Origin: Sacculina carcini
Taxonomy: Eukaryota; Arthropoda; Thecostraca; Sacculinidae
DNA length: 64,000 bases
NCBI GenBank assembly: GCA_916048095.2
Contig: OU696573.1
Span: 3,064,535 to 3,128,534 of the forward strand
Direction of reading: 5' to 3'
Shown in pieces: positions 33,428 through 43,799 of the stretch. The translations under genes and the position numbers were made by a program. The notes below the pieces were generated by a model that had not been told where the DNA came from, did no database searches, and worked only from the letters and a program-made list of their open reading frames with translations. The first letter of the stretch is position 1. Every line of letters begins with the position of its first letter.

Positions 33428-34523
33428 TATCAGGAAAATGAAATTGCAGTGATCTATTTTTGAATAAAATACACTTTGTTTTACTAGGGTTTATTTTCAG
33501 TTTGTTATCTTGAATCCATTTGTTAATTTTTTCCAATTCCAAAATCAGTATTGAATGCAGTCTGTCCAGAGAGTCATCCTTTAGTAAGAGCGTGGTATCG
33601 TCGGCATATATGGTGTAGTGGAATTTTTCGCTGGCATTAATTAAATAATTGATGTAGATTAAGAACAGTGTTGGACCCAGAATTGACCCTTGGGGTACAC
33701 CATTATTGATTGCTAGATTCGATGACCTCGCATTATTGCATGCCACATATTGCTCTCTATCATTCAGATAGCTTTTAAGCAGTTTGTGACATACCCCTCT
33801 AATACCCAGGTATTCCAGTTTGTCGAACAAAATATGGTGGTTGAGACTATCAAAAGCTTTTGACAAATCAATAAATATGCCAATGGGAAACTCTTTTGCT
33901 TCTAGTGATTTATAAACTTGTTGAACGTAATTTAGTATAGCTTTTTCTGTTGATCGATTTTCTCTAAAACCAAATTGTTGGTCTGCTAGCAGGCCATTTT
34001 TCTCTAGATAAGAGCACAGTCTTGTATTAATGATGGTTTCAAAAACCTTACTGAATGCGGGTAGAATTGATATGGGTCGATAATTGTTAATTGTGTATTT
34101 ATCCCCTGATTTGTATATGGGTAAGACCTTCGCTATCTTTAGTTGTTCTGGGAAATAGCCCTCCCTCATCGATAAATTAATTATGTGGCATAGGGGTGCA
34201 CATATATATGTGGATGTTTGTGCTAGCAATTTCGGTGGGATATCGTCATGCCCAGGAGAATTGGTCTTTACTGATGTCAAAACTCTCCTGATCTCGGTGA
34301 CGGTAGTAGGCGCCATAAACATGGAATGTTTTGTCGGCTGTTTCAAATAGCGCCTGTAGTCTGTAGGTGGTTTCTGTGATGTGCTATTGCTTTTCAAGAA
34401 ATGGGTGTTAAAAGTTAATGGAGTATTCGCACATGGAGGATTCAGTTCAATAATTTGTGATTTATTTTGTTTTCTGCCCATAAGTGAATTCAGAATAGAC
34501 CACTGTTTTTTGGGCTGATGCAT
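33372..34523 (-). CDS. LINE reverse transcriptase domain (left LINE)
   Basis: 383 codons: LPIYKSGDKYTINNYRPISI, QQFGFRENRSTEKA, FIDLSKAFDSLNH, GVPQGSILGPTLFLIYIN, YADDTTLLL (catalytic Asp pair) and LKINPSKTKCILF. The frame drifts out near 33.4 kb. The next piece, 32988-33427, continues KFLGLKIDENLNW and YCVSIWASTWPTF. Confidence 0.82.
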   Translation of the reverse strand: MHQPKKQWSILNSLMGRKQNKSQIIELNPPCANTPLTFNTHFLKSNSTSQKPPTDYRRYLKQPTKHSMFMAPTTVTEIRRVLTSVKTNSPGHDDIPPKLLAQTSTYICAPLCHIINLSMREGYFPEQLKIAKVLPIYKSGDKYTINNYRPISILPAFSKVFETIINTRLCSYLEKNGLLADQQFGFRENRSTEKAILNYVQQVYKSLEAKEFPIGIFIDLSKAFDSLNHHILFDKLEYLGIRGVCHKLLKSYLNDREQYVACNNARSSNLAINNGVPQGSILGPTLFLIYINYLINASEKFHYTIYADDTTLLLKDDSLDRLHSILILELEKINKWIQDNKLKINPSKTKCILFKNRSLQFHFPDIDINGERISMHQVPWIEN

Positions 34524-34579
34524 GCTTTCGTTAAGTTTGTTTTTGTAATACTGATTTTTTGCCTCGCGTAAAATTTTGA

Positions 34580-35731
34580 CTAGTTTATTCCTGTACTTCC
34601 TGTATGCTTCCCCGTATGTAATTGGCCACTTTTTGAGAGAGTTCGTAGTCTATTTTTCTCAGTTATGCACTTTCTTAGTGATGCAGTAATGTGCGGGCTT
34701 ATTAAATTTTTTGGTCTATTCTTGAGTAATTTAGTGGGAAAGTTGTTTTCAAACGTGTCTTTAAATTTGTTGTAAAACAAGTCAAAAGCTTCTTTAGCGC
34801 ATTCGCTATTCAAAACATCATCCCAGTTGATTGCTTGCATAATGTGCATAAAACCTTGAATTTTATCATCACTAATTATTCTTTTCCTAACAGAGGTTTG
34901 ACCCTGGTCTAAAGAAGGAGTGATGTAAAACTGTGACACTATTGGGTGATGATCTGTCATGTCGGTGTCGATTATAAAGTTTCTACAGTTTGTATGAATT
35001 TGCGTGGTCCAAATATGATCAATTAAGGTCGCTGTATCATCTGTCACTCTGGTTGGTCTGGTGATTGTAGGAAGAAGAGAATACGAATACATAAGGCTGA
35101 TGAATTCGTTTATGCTCTCGGTTGACTTCAACAGATCAATATTAAAGTCCCCAAACAAAAAAATGTTTTTGTACTTTTTGGAGCCACTTATATCCGATAA
35201 GATTTCTTCTACACTTTCATAAAATTTGGATAATTTTCCATTGGGCGGTCTGTAGATACAAATGCATATTGCCCACGAGTTGTTTTGTTTAGTTGCCACA
35301 GATATGGTTTCAATGTGTGATAGTGATACTGTGAACTCTTTTACCTGCTTGGAGACTAAGTTATCTTTTACAAATATTGCTACTCCCCCATCATGGACAT
35401 TTCTTTCATTGAAATAACTATTGTAGCCCGGTATTTCATATAATGATAAATATTCCTTGTTTAGTCTGATTTCGTTTAGTCCAATAATTTCAGGGTTAAG
35501 AGGAGTCCCCATTATAATTTCGTCAATAAATTGTTGTAAATTTTTTGTTATCGAACGAATATTGAAGGTCATAATAGACATGGTCCTTTTGTCTAAGATG
35601 GGAACTTCTTCCGGAGAAAGGTACCCGGTGTCAGGAGTAGATATGGAGTTTAAACACTTGTCTACATCGGAGTCAAGATGGTGTTCGGGTCTTATGACTT
35701 CAAATTTAGCATCCTTAATTGTTGCCTTCAT
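34580..35731 (-). CDS. LINE endonuclease domain (left LINE)
   Basis: 383 codons. Blocks in order: IMTFNIRSI, IIGLNEIRL, NVHDGGVAIFV, CIYRPPNG, LFGDFNIDLL, LIDHIW and TDHHPIVSQF, giving the complete set of AP-like endonuclease residues (Asn, Glu, Asp, Asn, Asp, His). The frame ends just after the basic EN-RT linker because of a shift near 34.6 kb. About half its residues match the right-hand LINE (36756-37874), so they are related families rather than copies. Confidence 0.82.
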   Translation of the reverse strand: MKATIKDAKFEVIRPEHHLDSDVDKCLNSISTPDTGYLSPEEVPILDKRTMSIMTFNIRSITKNLQQFIDEIIMGTPLNPEIIGLNEIRLNKEYLSLYEIPGYNSYFNERNVHDGGVAIFVKDNLVSKQVKEFTVSLSHIETISVATKQNNSWAICICIYRPPNGKLSKFYESVEEILSDISGSKKYKNIFLFGDFNIDLLKSTESINEFISLMYSYSLLPTITRPTRVTDDTATLIDHIWTTQIHTNCRNFIIDTDMTDHHPIVSQFYITPSLDQGQTSVRKRIISDDKIQGFMHIMQAINWDDVLNSECAKEAFDLFYNKFKDTFENNFPTKLLKNRPKNLISPHITASLRKCITEKNRLRTLSKSGQLHTGKHTGSTGIN

Positions 35732-35740
35732 TTTAGCGGT

Positions 35741-35790
35741 TTAGTGTGTGTGTGTGTGTGTGTGCGTGTGTGTGTGACACACACACAACA
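35741..35790. repeat. TG tract between two head-to-head LINEs
   Basis: GTGTGT run followed by ACACACACAC, at the junction of the two divergently oriented LINEs. Confidence 0.8.
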
Positions 35791-35865
35791 CATTCGTTTG
35801 TTTGACTTGACATTGTGCGGACGTGCTTCTGCTGAAATCGTGAGCCTTGTGTGTGCGTGTGTGTA

Positions 35866-36690
35866 ATGGACGTGAACGCCATTAAACTGTTGTTGGAGTC
35901 GCAAGAGCGATCATTCCACACGGCAATGAATTTCGTTGCCGAACAGATGAAATCCAGGATTGCTCAACTGGAAGAGAAGACAAGTGAGCTAGTAAAGAGT
36001 CTGGAGTTCACCCAAGCTGAGCTTGACGACTCTAAGCATGAAAACGCCCGACTGAAATAACGTCTAGAGAAGATCGAAGCAAGGCAGAATGAGATGGACG
36101 ACTTCAGTAGACGCCAGAATTTGAGATTCGTGGGTGTTGAGGAGAATAATGAGGAAAGTTGGGAACAAACAACTAAAAAAATATCAAATCTAGTAACTGA
36201 CAAACTAGAGGTACCGGAAAGTACTCTGGAGGCACACAGAGTGGGGCCAGTGACTGCCAAAAACCGAGCAATTCATGTGCGTTTCAACAACATCGGCACA
36301 AGAAATGCAGTCTTACGCAACGCCAAAAAGCTGAGAGGCACGGGCATCTATGTCAATGAAGGTTTATGTGCGGCTTCGTGGGAGAAGGTGAGGCAGCAGA
36401 TGCCTGTCCTGCAAAAGGCTCGCAGCGAAGGAAAGGTCGCGTTCTTCCGCGGCGCCACCCTTGTCGTCAAAAATCGTGTTTATCGCCGGGCTGGTGAACA
36501 CAGCGGCGAGAATGGCAACACAATTGCTGGCGGAGTGTCGGTTGAGAGGCCCCCCTCACATATTGCCACTGCTGGGACATCGGCAGTAAACAGCAAGTCT
36601 CCACAATCTGGTAGCATCATGCAGACGACCGCTGCTGAAACACCTGATACGGCCGGCAGAGGAGCCAGAGGCAGTGCAACCACCGCGTAA
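35866..36690 (+). pseudogene. LINE ORF1, coiled coil plus RRM (transposase_22-like)
   Basis: Starts MDVNAIKLLLESQER. Residues 1-75 form a coiled coil (AQLEEKTSELVKSLEFTQAE), interrupted by one in-frame TAA at 36058. From 36061 the same frame continues into DDFSRRQNLRFVGVEE, RAIHVRFNNIGTRNAVL and GIYVNEGL, which match the L1 ORF1p-type RRM and C-terminal domain. Then a Ser/Thr/Ala-rich tail. Such proteins trimerise and coat the LINE RNA. This type is unlike the CCHC ORF1 of the LINE at 1-10496. Confidence 0.8.
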
Positions 36691-36755
36691 ACCGCGTCGC
36701 GTGGCCGTAAGCGAAACTAGTTTTTTTTCTATTCTGATTTTTCTATGATGTTATT

Positions 36756-37874
36756 ATGAGTCATTTGCATCAATCACTCAAGATGATTGATTCCAACAAA
36801 TACCTTGCAGATATAGATTCAAATGAATTCTATAACAGTCAGAGGAAAGTGGATATTCCTAGGTGTGAGTACGTTTCGCTGTGTGATTCACATATCAATA
36901 TTCCTGTTAACAAGTCATTTAGTGTACTGAACATGAACATTCGGTCCATACCGACAAACCTTCAACTATTCAATGACATGATACTAGGTGAGTTATCCAT
37001 GAACATTGATATCATTGGACTAACGGAAGTACGATTAGCACCACATTTATTGCATTTGTATGCTATACCTGGTTATAATGCGTTTTTTAACCCAAGAAAT
37101 GTGCATGGAGGAGGCGTCGCACTGTATATATCCAAAAAACTGTCAGCAAGCAAGGTCAACAGTGTGACTGTTTTGAATGATTCTATAGAATCACTTGGTG
37201 TAGATTTTGCCCTACTTGCAAAGAAATACTCAATTGTGTGTGTCTATAGACCACCCAGTGGCAACTTTAAAAACTTCCTGAGTATACTGTCGGATATTCT
37301 GGCTGAAGCAAACGTAAAAAACTACGATGGTATGTGTATCAATGGAGACTTCAATATGAATCTGCTTGCTAACAACGGCCATGCAAATGATTATATATAC
37401 TTGATGGTCTCTCACTCGTTCTACTCACTAATAACTTTGCCAACTAGAGTCACCGATGATTCAATGACACTGTTAGATCACACATGGTCTACACTATTTG
37501 AGAGTAACATTAATAACCTGGTGATCGAAACTGATTTAAATGACCACTACCCGACAATATCACAATTTGAATTGCAACAATCAAACACAGAGATGCAATT
37601 CATTATAAAAAGATTAATTACTGAAAAACAATTGGAAAGTTTTTCTAGAGAACTCGAAACTGTTAGCTGGCAAGAATTTCTCACATCAAATTGTTGCCGC
37701 TACGCTTTTGAATTATTTGATAATAGGTTTAAGAGAATTTATGATGATCATTTTCCGGTTAAACGAATTCGTGTGACAGAGAAACAACAACTGAGACCAT
37801 ACATCACTTCCCAACTGAGAATCAAAATCAGAGAGAAGCACAGGCTAGAGAGACTAACTAAAAATGGCCTATGA
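36756..37874 (+). CDS. LINE ORF2 endonuclease part (right LINE)
   Basis: 372 codons from MSHLHQSLKM. Blocks: VLNMNIRSI, IIGLTEVRL, NVHGGGVALYI, CVYRPPSGN, INGDFNMNLL, LLDHTWST and LNDHYPTISQF, so all endonuclease residues are present. The frame ends at RLTKNGL and the text continues in the overlapping frame from 37871. Confidence 0.82.
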   Translation: MSHLHQSLKMIDSNKYLADIDSNEFYNSQRKVDIPRCEYVSLCDSHINIPVNKSFSVLNMNIRSIPTNLQLFNDMILGELSMNIDIIGLTEVRLAPHLLHLYAIPGYNAFFNPRNVHGGGVALYISKKLSASKVNSVTVLNDSIESLGVDFALLAKKYSIVCVYRPPSGNFKNFLSILSDILAEANVKNYDGMCINGDFNMNLLANNGHANDYIYLMVSHSFYSLITLPTRVTDDSMTLLDHTWSTLFESNINNLVIETDLNDHYPTISQFELQQSNTEMQFIIKRLITEKQLESFSRELETVSWQEFLTSNCCRYAFELFDNRFKRIYDDHFPVKRIRVTEKQQLRPYITSQLRIKIREKHRLERLTKNGL

Positions 37875-38599
37875 CATACGGGGAGGTCTACAGATCATAC
37901 AGAAACAACCTGAACACTGAGATTAAGCGTGCAAAAAATGAATTCTACAAAACCAGTCTCAAATCTAATCAGGGAAATGCCAGGCAGCATTGGTTGACTA
38001 TAAACACGCTACTGGGACGAACTTCAAAATGTCATAGCACGGCAATACATGATGACGAGTATATCGGCGATGCAGCGTCTGCATTCAATGTACATTTTAC
38101 AGCATCTCAACGTTCTGTGGACAACATGACATATGATTTTGAATCATACCTGAGTCACTCTCCACCATACTCAATGTATTTGCTGCCCACTGATACAACT
38201 GAAATTTACAGTCTTCTTCAAAGCATTGATAACACCTCAATTGGTTATGATGAAATATCACCTGCAGTCCTGAAACACTGTTCTTTGACCATCTCTGAGC
38301 CTGTAGCTCACCTGATAAACTTGACGTTAAAGTCAGGTTATTTCCCCGATCAACTTAAAATTGCCAAAGTGGTGCCGATATTTAAGAAGGGTGATTTCAA
38401 AGACATTAGCAATTATAGACCTATTTCCATCCTTTGTTCTCTTTCAAAAATTTATGAGAAGGTCATCTCAAAAAGACTCTGTAGCTATTTAGATAAAACT
38501 TCACTCCTATCAAAACATCAGCATGGCTTTAGAAAGGGACGATCCACTGAATCAGCAACCTTAGAATTAACAAAGTGCAATTACTGGAAACAAATATGA
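37871..38599 (+). pseudogene. LINE ORF2 reverse transcriptase, N-terminal part (right LINE)
   Basis: MTYGEVYRSYRNNLNTEIKR, then KVVPIFKKGDFKDISNYRPI and HGFRKGRSTESA, the first RT blocks. The block with the first catalytic Asp (SKAFD-like) falls in the disrupted stretch 38600-38777. Confidence 0.78.
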
Positions 38600-38777
38600 T
38601 GGTAGCTGGGATTTTTATTTCCTTTCCAAGGCTTTTGATACGCTGGACCATGAAATTCTTATAATTCAGTTGGAGCATTTTGGAATAAGGGGAACAGTTA
38701 AATCCCTGTTCGCGAGCTATTAGTCTGGTAGGAAACAAAAAGTATTTTTTAACAAAAAGTACTCAAATATACAGAAT

Positions 38778-39731
38778 TTGTACAGGGGTGTGCCACAAGG
38801 TTCAATTTTGGGGCCCACACTTTTCCTGATATATATAAAAGATATTGTCAACGTGAGTCGTGATTCTAATGTAATTATATATGCCGACGATACTACTCTC
38901 TTAATCAAACAACCCAGTCTAGACACTCTACATAGGTCGATTTCGGAAGAGATTGTCAAAATTGATAGGTGGATACGCTCAAACAAACTCAAAATCAATA
39001 GTGAGAAGACTAAATGTGTGTTATATAAAAACAGATCCGTCCAACACTCTCTCCCGACAATAATGCTAAATGGGGAACGAATTGAGCAGACAGACAAAGT
39101 AAGATTTCTGGGGCTTATTGTCGATGAAAATCTAAATTGGAGACATCACATAGCACATGTTACTTACAAAATATCTCAAATTACTGGTATCATGTACAGA
39201 ATCCGCCATAATCTCACGAGGGAAGCAATGTTGAGCATTTATTATACACTTTGTTATCCGCATTTAAATTACTGTGTTTCCATTTGGGGATCGACCTGGG
39301 TCTCTTTTCATAAAAAATTAATCATTGCTCAAAATAAATTTGTTCGATGCATATTTTTCCTAAAAAAAATCGACTCTACTGCTCACATCATGATGGATCA
39401 AAACATACTGCGCTTTCCTCTTATACACAAATATTTCACATTATTACTGATTCATAAAGCCAACAAAATCGACACTATATTTAATCTGGTTGAAAACTAT
39501 ACGTCCTCGAGACAAAATAATATAAACTTAATTCGACCTAAATTTCGCACAGAGCTTTTTAGGCTGAGTGTTATGTGTAGAGCTCCAGATATGTTAAATA
39601 ATTTACCCCTCGAGAACAAAGTTGCGTTTAAAACAGCAGGCATATCTCTGTGGAAAAATATTGTTAAAAAACATCTGCTCAACGAGCAACGGAGGAATTT
39701 ATTGACCAATGAATCCATGACCAATGATTGA
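38778..39731 (+). pseudogene. LINE ORF2 reverse transcriptase, C-terminal part (right LINE)
   Basis: RGVPQGSILGPTLFLIYIKD, IIYADDTTLL with the catalytic Asp pair, LKINSEKTKCVLY, FLGLIVDENLNW, then the C-terminal domain with YCVSIWGSTW to the stop at 39729-39731. Confidence 0.8.
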
Positions 39732-39870
39732 GTTAATTTAGTATAATTTAGATTTATGTGTCCATGTGCAATTTATGTGTACATGTCAGTATTATTGCAT
39801 TTATGTTCGTTTAATTGTTTCGTGTTTGTTTTTTTGTTTTTTTCTCTCTGTGGACTTCGCGTATGCGAAT

Positions 39871-39912
<42 letters not shown>

Positions 39913-40023
39913 ACTCTTGTTCCCTGAAATAGCGTAGTTTATTATTATTCTTTAAAGAAGTGTATCTTGGTATTAATGTTTACATGCACCATTATTATTG
40001 ATTCATGTACGTCTCACATGTAA

Positions 40024-40086
40024 GTGCCAGTGCGTCTAATGTTCTGGCACCGATAAGTCCGTACAAAAGAATTGCTTATCGGACTT
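40024..40086 (+). other. Conserved 3' UTR hairpins of the LINE family
   Basis: Stem GTGCCAG (40024-40030) with CTGGCAC (40044-40050), then AAGTCCG (40055-40061) with CGGACTT (40080-40086). A competing stem CCGATAAG/CTTATCGG overlaps the second. Versions occur in the LINE ends at 28898-29060 and 44833-45118. Likely recognised by the LINE reverse transcriptase. Confidence 0.55.
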
Positions 40087-40178
40087 TGTCACTACTACTG
40101 ATTTGTTTTGTTTTGTTTTCTTCAATTGTATGCATTGATACTTGAATGTGACAATACACTTACTTACTTACTTACTTA

Positions 40179-40275
40179 CACACGCACAGGTCTGACAATG
40201 ATGGTAACAGCCGATCAGCGGCGAGCTGGTCACATGCTCGTCGTCGCGGGACACTAACATGTCTCTGTTAACACG
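40179..40275. mobile_element. Fragment related to the TRIM-like LTR
   Basis: AACAGCCGATCAGCGGCGAG and the following GCGGGACA resemble the LTR interior at 31738-31790 and 32754-32810. Directly follows the LINE tail. Old and partial. Confidence 0.45.
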
Positions 40276-40278
40276 AGA

Positions 40279-40311
<33 letters not shown>

Positions 40312-40335
40312 ACATACACACATATATATATCTAC

Positions 40336-40382
<47 letters not shown>
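40279..40382. repeat. (CA)n then (TA)n microsatellites
   Basis: CA tract 40279-40320 followed by about 50 bp of TA (40330-40382). Confidence 0.95.
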
Positions 40383-40385
<3 letters not shown>

Positions 40386-40984
40386 TGAAATACACACAGC
40401 GCGAACGGGAAATACAAAACCACACACGTGTACACGCACACACAAGCATACACAATCACACATTATTATACATGCAAAACCATGACAGTTCACGGTGAGA
40501 CAACCACTACCAGTGTAATGTACTACCAGCTAGTATAAGCTGAATGGTTCCAGTTGTCAAAAAGCTGCCGTGTATCACGCATCAGTAACATAATCGATTG
40601 GACAATGCTAGATTTGATGAATGTTTTTCAATATTGAAGTGGTTTCAACCGCCGTGTGAACGCTTGGTGACGTCACAGAAAGTACCATGCTCAGCATGTT
40701 GTTGAGTGTTACCAAATATTGATCTGGAAATATTTGTCAACTGTTTTTCTCTACGCTAAGAACAAGTCTAACATATCCCCTAGATTACAGACAACACATT
40801 ACCTACTACCTACATATAGGCGTCCTTCATTTGATCTACAGAGCCGATGTCAGGTGTTGGTGCCCTCCTTCAAAGGCAGTGATTAGAACCCCCACTATTA
40901 ACAAATCACCATTACAATAGAGGTACGACTTCTGGAAAATTCAGTTAGGTGCAGCCTCACGGTTTCCTCGGGACATACGGTTCA

Positions 40985-42700
40985 TTCATGCGTCGCTTCA
41001 CGATACAAATTTATTATAATGCCTGAGGCAAAGTGGCCCCTCAACGATTGCCCCCCGCCGGCTGAGTGTTCGGTAGGCGGTCGGTACTAGTGATGCAAAA
41101 AAAAACGTTTTTTTTGGTTGCGTTTTTTTTTTGCAAAAAAACATGTTTTTGTAGGGTTTTTTTTTGTGTTTTTTTAGAGTTAGCCCCAATTGTCATCGGA
41201 TGTTAGATTATAGTACATAGAAATGAGTTCAATTGATGTTTTGTACATCTTGGCGTGTCTTAATTCAAAGATAATTTGATAATAGTATAAAAGACAAGAA
41301 TATTTATCAATAAATACCTCAGGAGACTGTTTGAAAGTGCATCCGGGTCCGGTGGTTTAGGTTTTTTTCATTGAGAAAACCCATTTCTTTAAAGATGGTT
41401 TTAATTATGTGGATATTTGAAATAATTTGTCAGCATAACAAAACAAATTAATTGAATAATCATGTTTTTTTTTAAAAGAAACCATGTTTTTCATGAAAAA
41501 ATGCAATGATGTTTTTCAAACTGGTTTTAAATTCGTTTTATTAATGTACAGGTCCAGAAAATGTTGGCAGCAGAACAAGCCAAGCTAATTGGTTGGTCAA
41601 GTGTTTTTTTTCACAAACGTTCATTTAAACTAACGCTTTTTAATGAAACAATGTTTTCTAAAACAGTATCTATGTAAGATAGATTTGATTGATGTACGTT
41701 CAAATATCTTTTGTGTAGCAAGTAGCCTGCTGGTACGTATAAGCGGCTGGTTAAGCCACTTAATTTAAACTATTCTTTTAAACCATGTTTTTTTTTTTCA
41801 AAATATATTTTTTGGAAAAACTGTGTTCGTAGATGTAGAGATTGCGAAAAAATTGGCGGCAGATCAAGGAAAGTTCAACCAAATTAATTGTTTTTTATTA
41901 GTAACCTGTTTTTAGAACTGGTTTTATGGATGATGGTTTCTTTGATGTAGTTATTTGTGTTCAAATACTTTTTTGTACATCAAATATATTTCCTCAGTTG
42001 TTTTTTTCCTACACGAAAATATTGTCCGTTTTTCTGGTCCGTTTTTCTGGTCCGTTGCCACTGCGACCCGCTTTTATTCGTAGTCTCATTAGGGACAATA
42101 AGTTTGTGTGCATATTCGTAGTATTTGTGTAAATATTTGCAGTGTTCGTACTCATATAATTGCAAATAATTGATCTGCTGAATGAAATGATGAAACTTAT
42201 TATAACCAACGTAGTTAATTTCTGGCATTAAAAAGTTAATGTGTACAAATTAAAAAAAATTATGCCACCTGTTGTTTTTTAAAAACAGTTTCAGATTTTA
42301 GCATAAAAAACAGTTCTCAAACCCTGCTTTCTTACACAATGATTAACTCAATAATTGAATGCAAAACTGTACTGTACAGAGAGTGCCGCACAGTACCGTG
42401 CAAACAATGATATTCGGCCTTTCAGACACATTATAACAATTATATTGTGCATACTTAATGATAATTCAATTTGATAGGGTCAATAATAGCATGAATAACC
42501 CATGTGTTGATAAAAATAATTCATTTAAAATCCCAAATATATCATTTCCATAATTTGAATTCTTTGCATGACTCTTCAAAAAAAAAAAAAAAAGTGATTT
42601 TTTTGTCGCGGTTTTCATTGGCAAAAAAAGTTTTTTTTTTAAAAAAACGTCGGTTTTTTTTAGGTTGCATCTCTAGTCGCTACGGCTCTTATGCTAACGT
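40985..42700. mobile_element. Older hAT-like MITE fragment hosting the 41088 element
   Basis: Sequence at 40985-41087 (GTGGCCCCTCAACG, CCCCCCGCCGG) continues at 42676 as GTCGCTACGGCTCTT. The joined order matches the block at 12600-12691 and the MITE at 58880-59135. It is thus the host of a nested insertion. Confidence 0.5.
41088..42675. mobile_element. hAT-type non-autonomous element, 1.59 kb
   Basis: Inverted ends TAGTGATGCAAAAAAAAACG and TAGAGATGCAACCTAAAAAA. Flanked by an 8-bp duplication with one mismatch: GTCGGTAC (41080-41087) and GTCGCTAC (42676-42683). AT-rich interior with many GTTTTTTT/AAACATG motifs, no transposase-like frame. Inserted inside an older hAT-like MITE (see 40985). 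Confidence 0.75.
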
Positions 42701-42801
42701 TGTTGTGATGCATTGCCGATAGGTACATGCCTGTATTGCGTTTAGATTCACACATCTCCATTACTTTAGGCGTGTGCTACATTTTAAGCTAGCCGACAAC
42801 T

Positions 42802-43455
42802 TCAGGCAACTTGAGGCTGTTCACCTTTGATGTCATTTCCACATAATTGCCTCTGCAGACTGCTTTTTTCAACAATGTCCCTCACAACGCTTTCTTTTTG
42901 CTGCAGAACATGCACTACTTTCTTTTCAATTTTAACATCATTTTCTTCTTTTTGTTGCTTCATGATATCCTTGAAATCTAGAATTGCCTCCGCTTGCTCT
43001 TTCACCCACGCTTCTTGCTTCTGTTTTATCTTGTCCAAATTTTCATCATGTTGTTTCGCTACATCTTCCCTGGTTTTGAGCATTTCTCTTAACTTTTCAT
43101 TCTCCTGTAGGAACTCCTGAAAACGATCTTTCAGTCCTGCATTCTCACTTTTCACCTTTTTATTTGTCCCCCTCAAATCCATCAATTGATTCCTCAACTC
43201 CTGCATTTCATTGCGCATCTCTTCCATAGCCACGGTTATATCCCTACTTTCTGCCCCCTTAATCGGTGTCTCCCTATCTCTGATTTCAGTCAAATCCGTC
43301 TCCAACTCCCTTATTCTCCTGGTGTTCTCCTCTGCTTCTTTCATCACCTCACACTTCTCAGATTCCGCCCCATTTTTTTCAACCTCAACCCTTCCTACAT
43401 CTACCTGATCCTCCTCCACGCTCACACTTGCCAGTTTCCTTCTTCTACCTGCCAT
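42802..43455 (-). CDS. LINE ORF1-like coiled-coil protein, partial element
   Basis: 217 aa from MAGRRRKLASVSVEE. Almost entirely predicted coiled coil with heptads (IRELETDLTEIRDRE, MRNEMQELRNQLMDL, ENEKLREMLK), ending in LCGNDIKGEQPQVA. No RRM is seen, so it may be the N-terminal half of a transposase_22-type ORF1, or an unrelated coiled-coil protein. Sequence upstream (43460-43600) looks like a LINE 5' UTR; no ORF2 follows. Frame intact. Confidence 0.5.
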   Translation of the reverse strand: MAGRRRKLASVSVEEDQVDVGRVEVEKNGAESEKCEVMKEAEENTRRIRELETDLTEIRDRETPIKGAESRDITVAMEEMRNEMQELRNQLMDLRGTNKKVKSENAGLKDRFQEFLQENEKLREMLKTREDVAKQHDENLDKIKQKQEAWVKEQAEAILDFKDIMKQQKEENDVKIEKKVVHVLQQKESVVRDIVEKSSLQRQLCGNDIKGEQPQVA

Positions 43456-43760
43456 TTTATCACGGAGACAGAACCCCGTCACCCCACTCACCCTGATACC
43501 AGCAAATGTAACGTCGCGGCGTTCGCCTTCGCGGAGTTCACACAACACCGCCACACAAGCGTCGCTCACACACTCTACACCACACCAGAACAGTAAGCAC
43601 AATCGAATACTGGAATAATCGAATACAATCTCACGCTCTCACACTTTCACAAATTGATCTCAGTAAGCGCAACACCAGCAATACACAGTTATCAGGAATG
43701 TTACACCAGCAACGCCAGCAATACACAGTTATCAGGAGTTATCAATCCACACATAGACCA

Positions 43761-43788
43761 TCCAGTGTGGATGTACATCCACACTGGA
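43761..43788. other. Perfect 28-bp palindrome
   Basis: Starts TCCAGTGTGGATGT and its second half is the exact reverse complement of the first. Short repeats of CAGTTATCAGGA precede it (43687-43740) and the reverse GATAACTG follows. No function recognised. Confidence 0.8.
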
Positions 43789-43799
43789 CCACTGACAAC

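Larger units (their letters stand above)
31362..35735 (-). mobile_element. Jockey/Daphne-like LINE, ORF2, split by a short LTR element
   Basis: ORF2 of a non-LTR retrotransposon on the minus strand: endonuclease (34580-35731), reverse transcriptase (33372-34523), and C-terminal part 32988-33427 continued at 31362-31551. The C-terminal text is cut by the LTR element at 31557-32982 and resumes beyond it. At least two frameshifts, near 34.6 and 33.4 kb, break the frame. No ORF1 upstream: it begins at the ORF2 start, beside a TG tract shared head to head with the LINE at 35777-40178. Confidence 0.82.
35777..40178 (+). mobile_element. Jockey/Daphne-like LINE, near full length
   Basis: 5' UTR from about 35777, ORF1 35866-36690, ORF2 36756-39731 in three frames, and a 3' UTR with a TG tract (39872-39911), conserved hairpins (40024-40086) and a (TTAC)n tail to 40178. 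One in-frame stop in ORF1 and two disruptions in ORF2 make it non-functional, but the order is complete. Confidence 0.85.
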
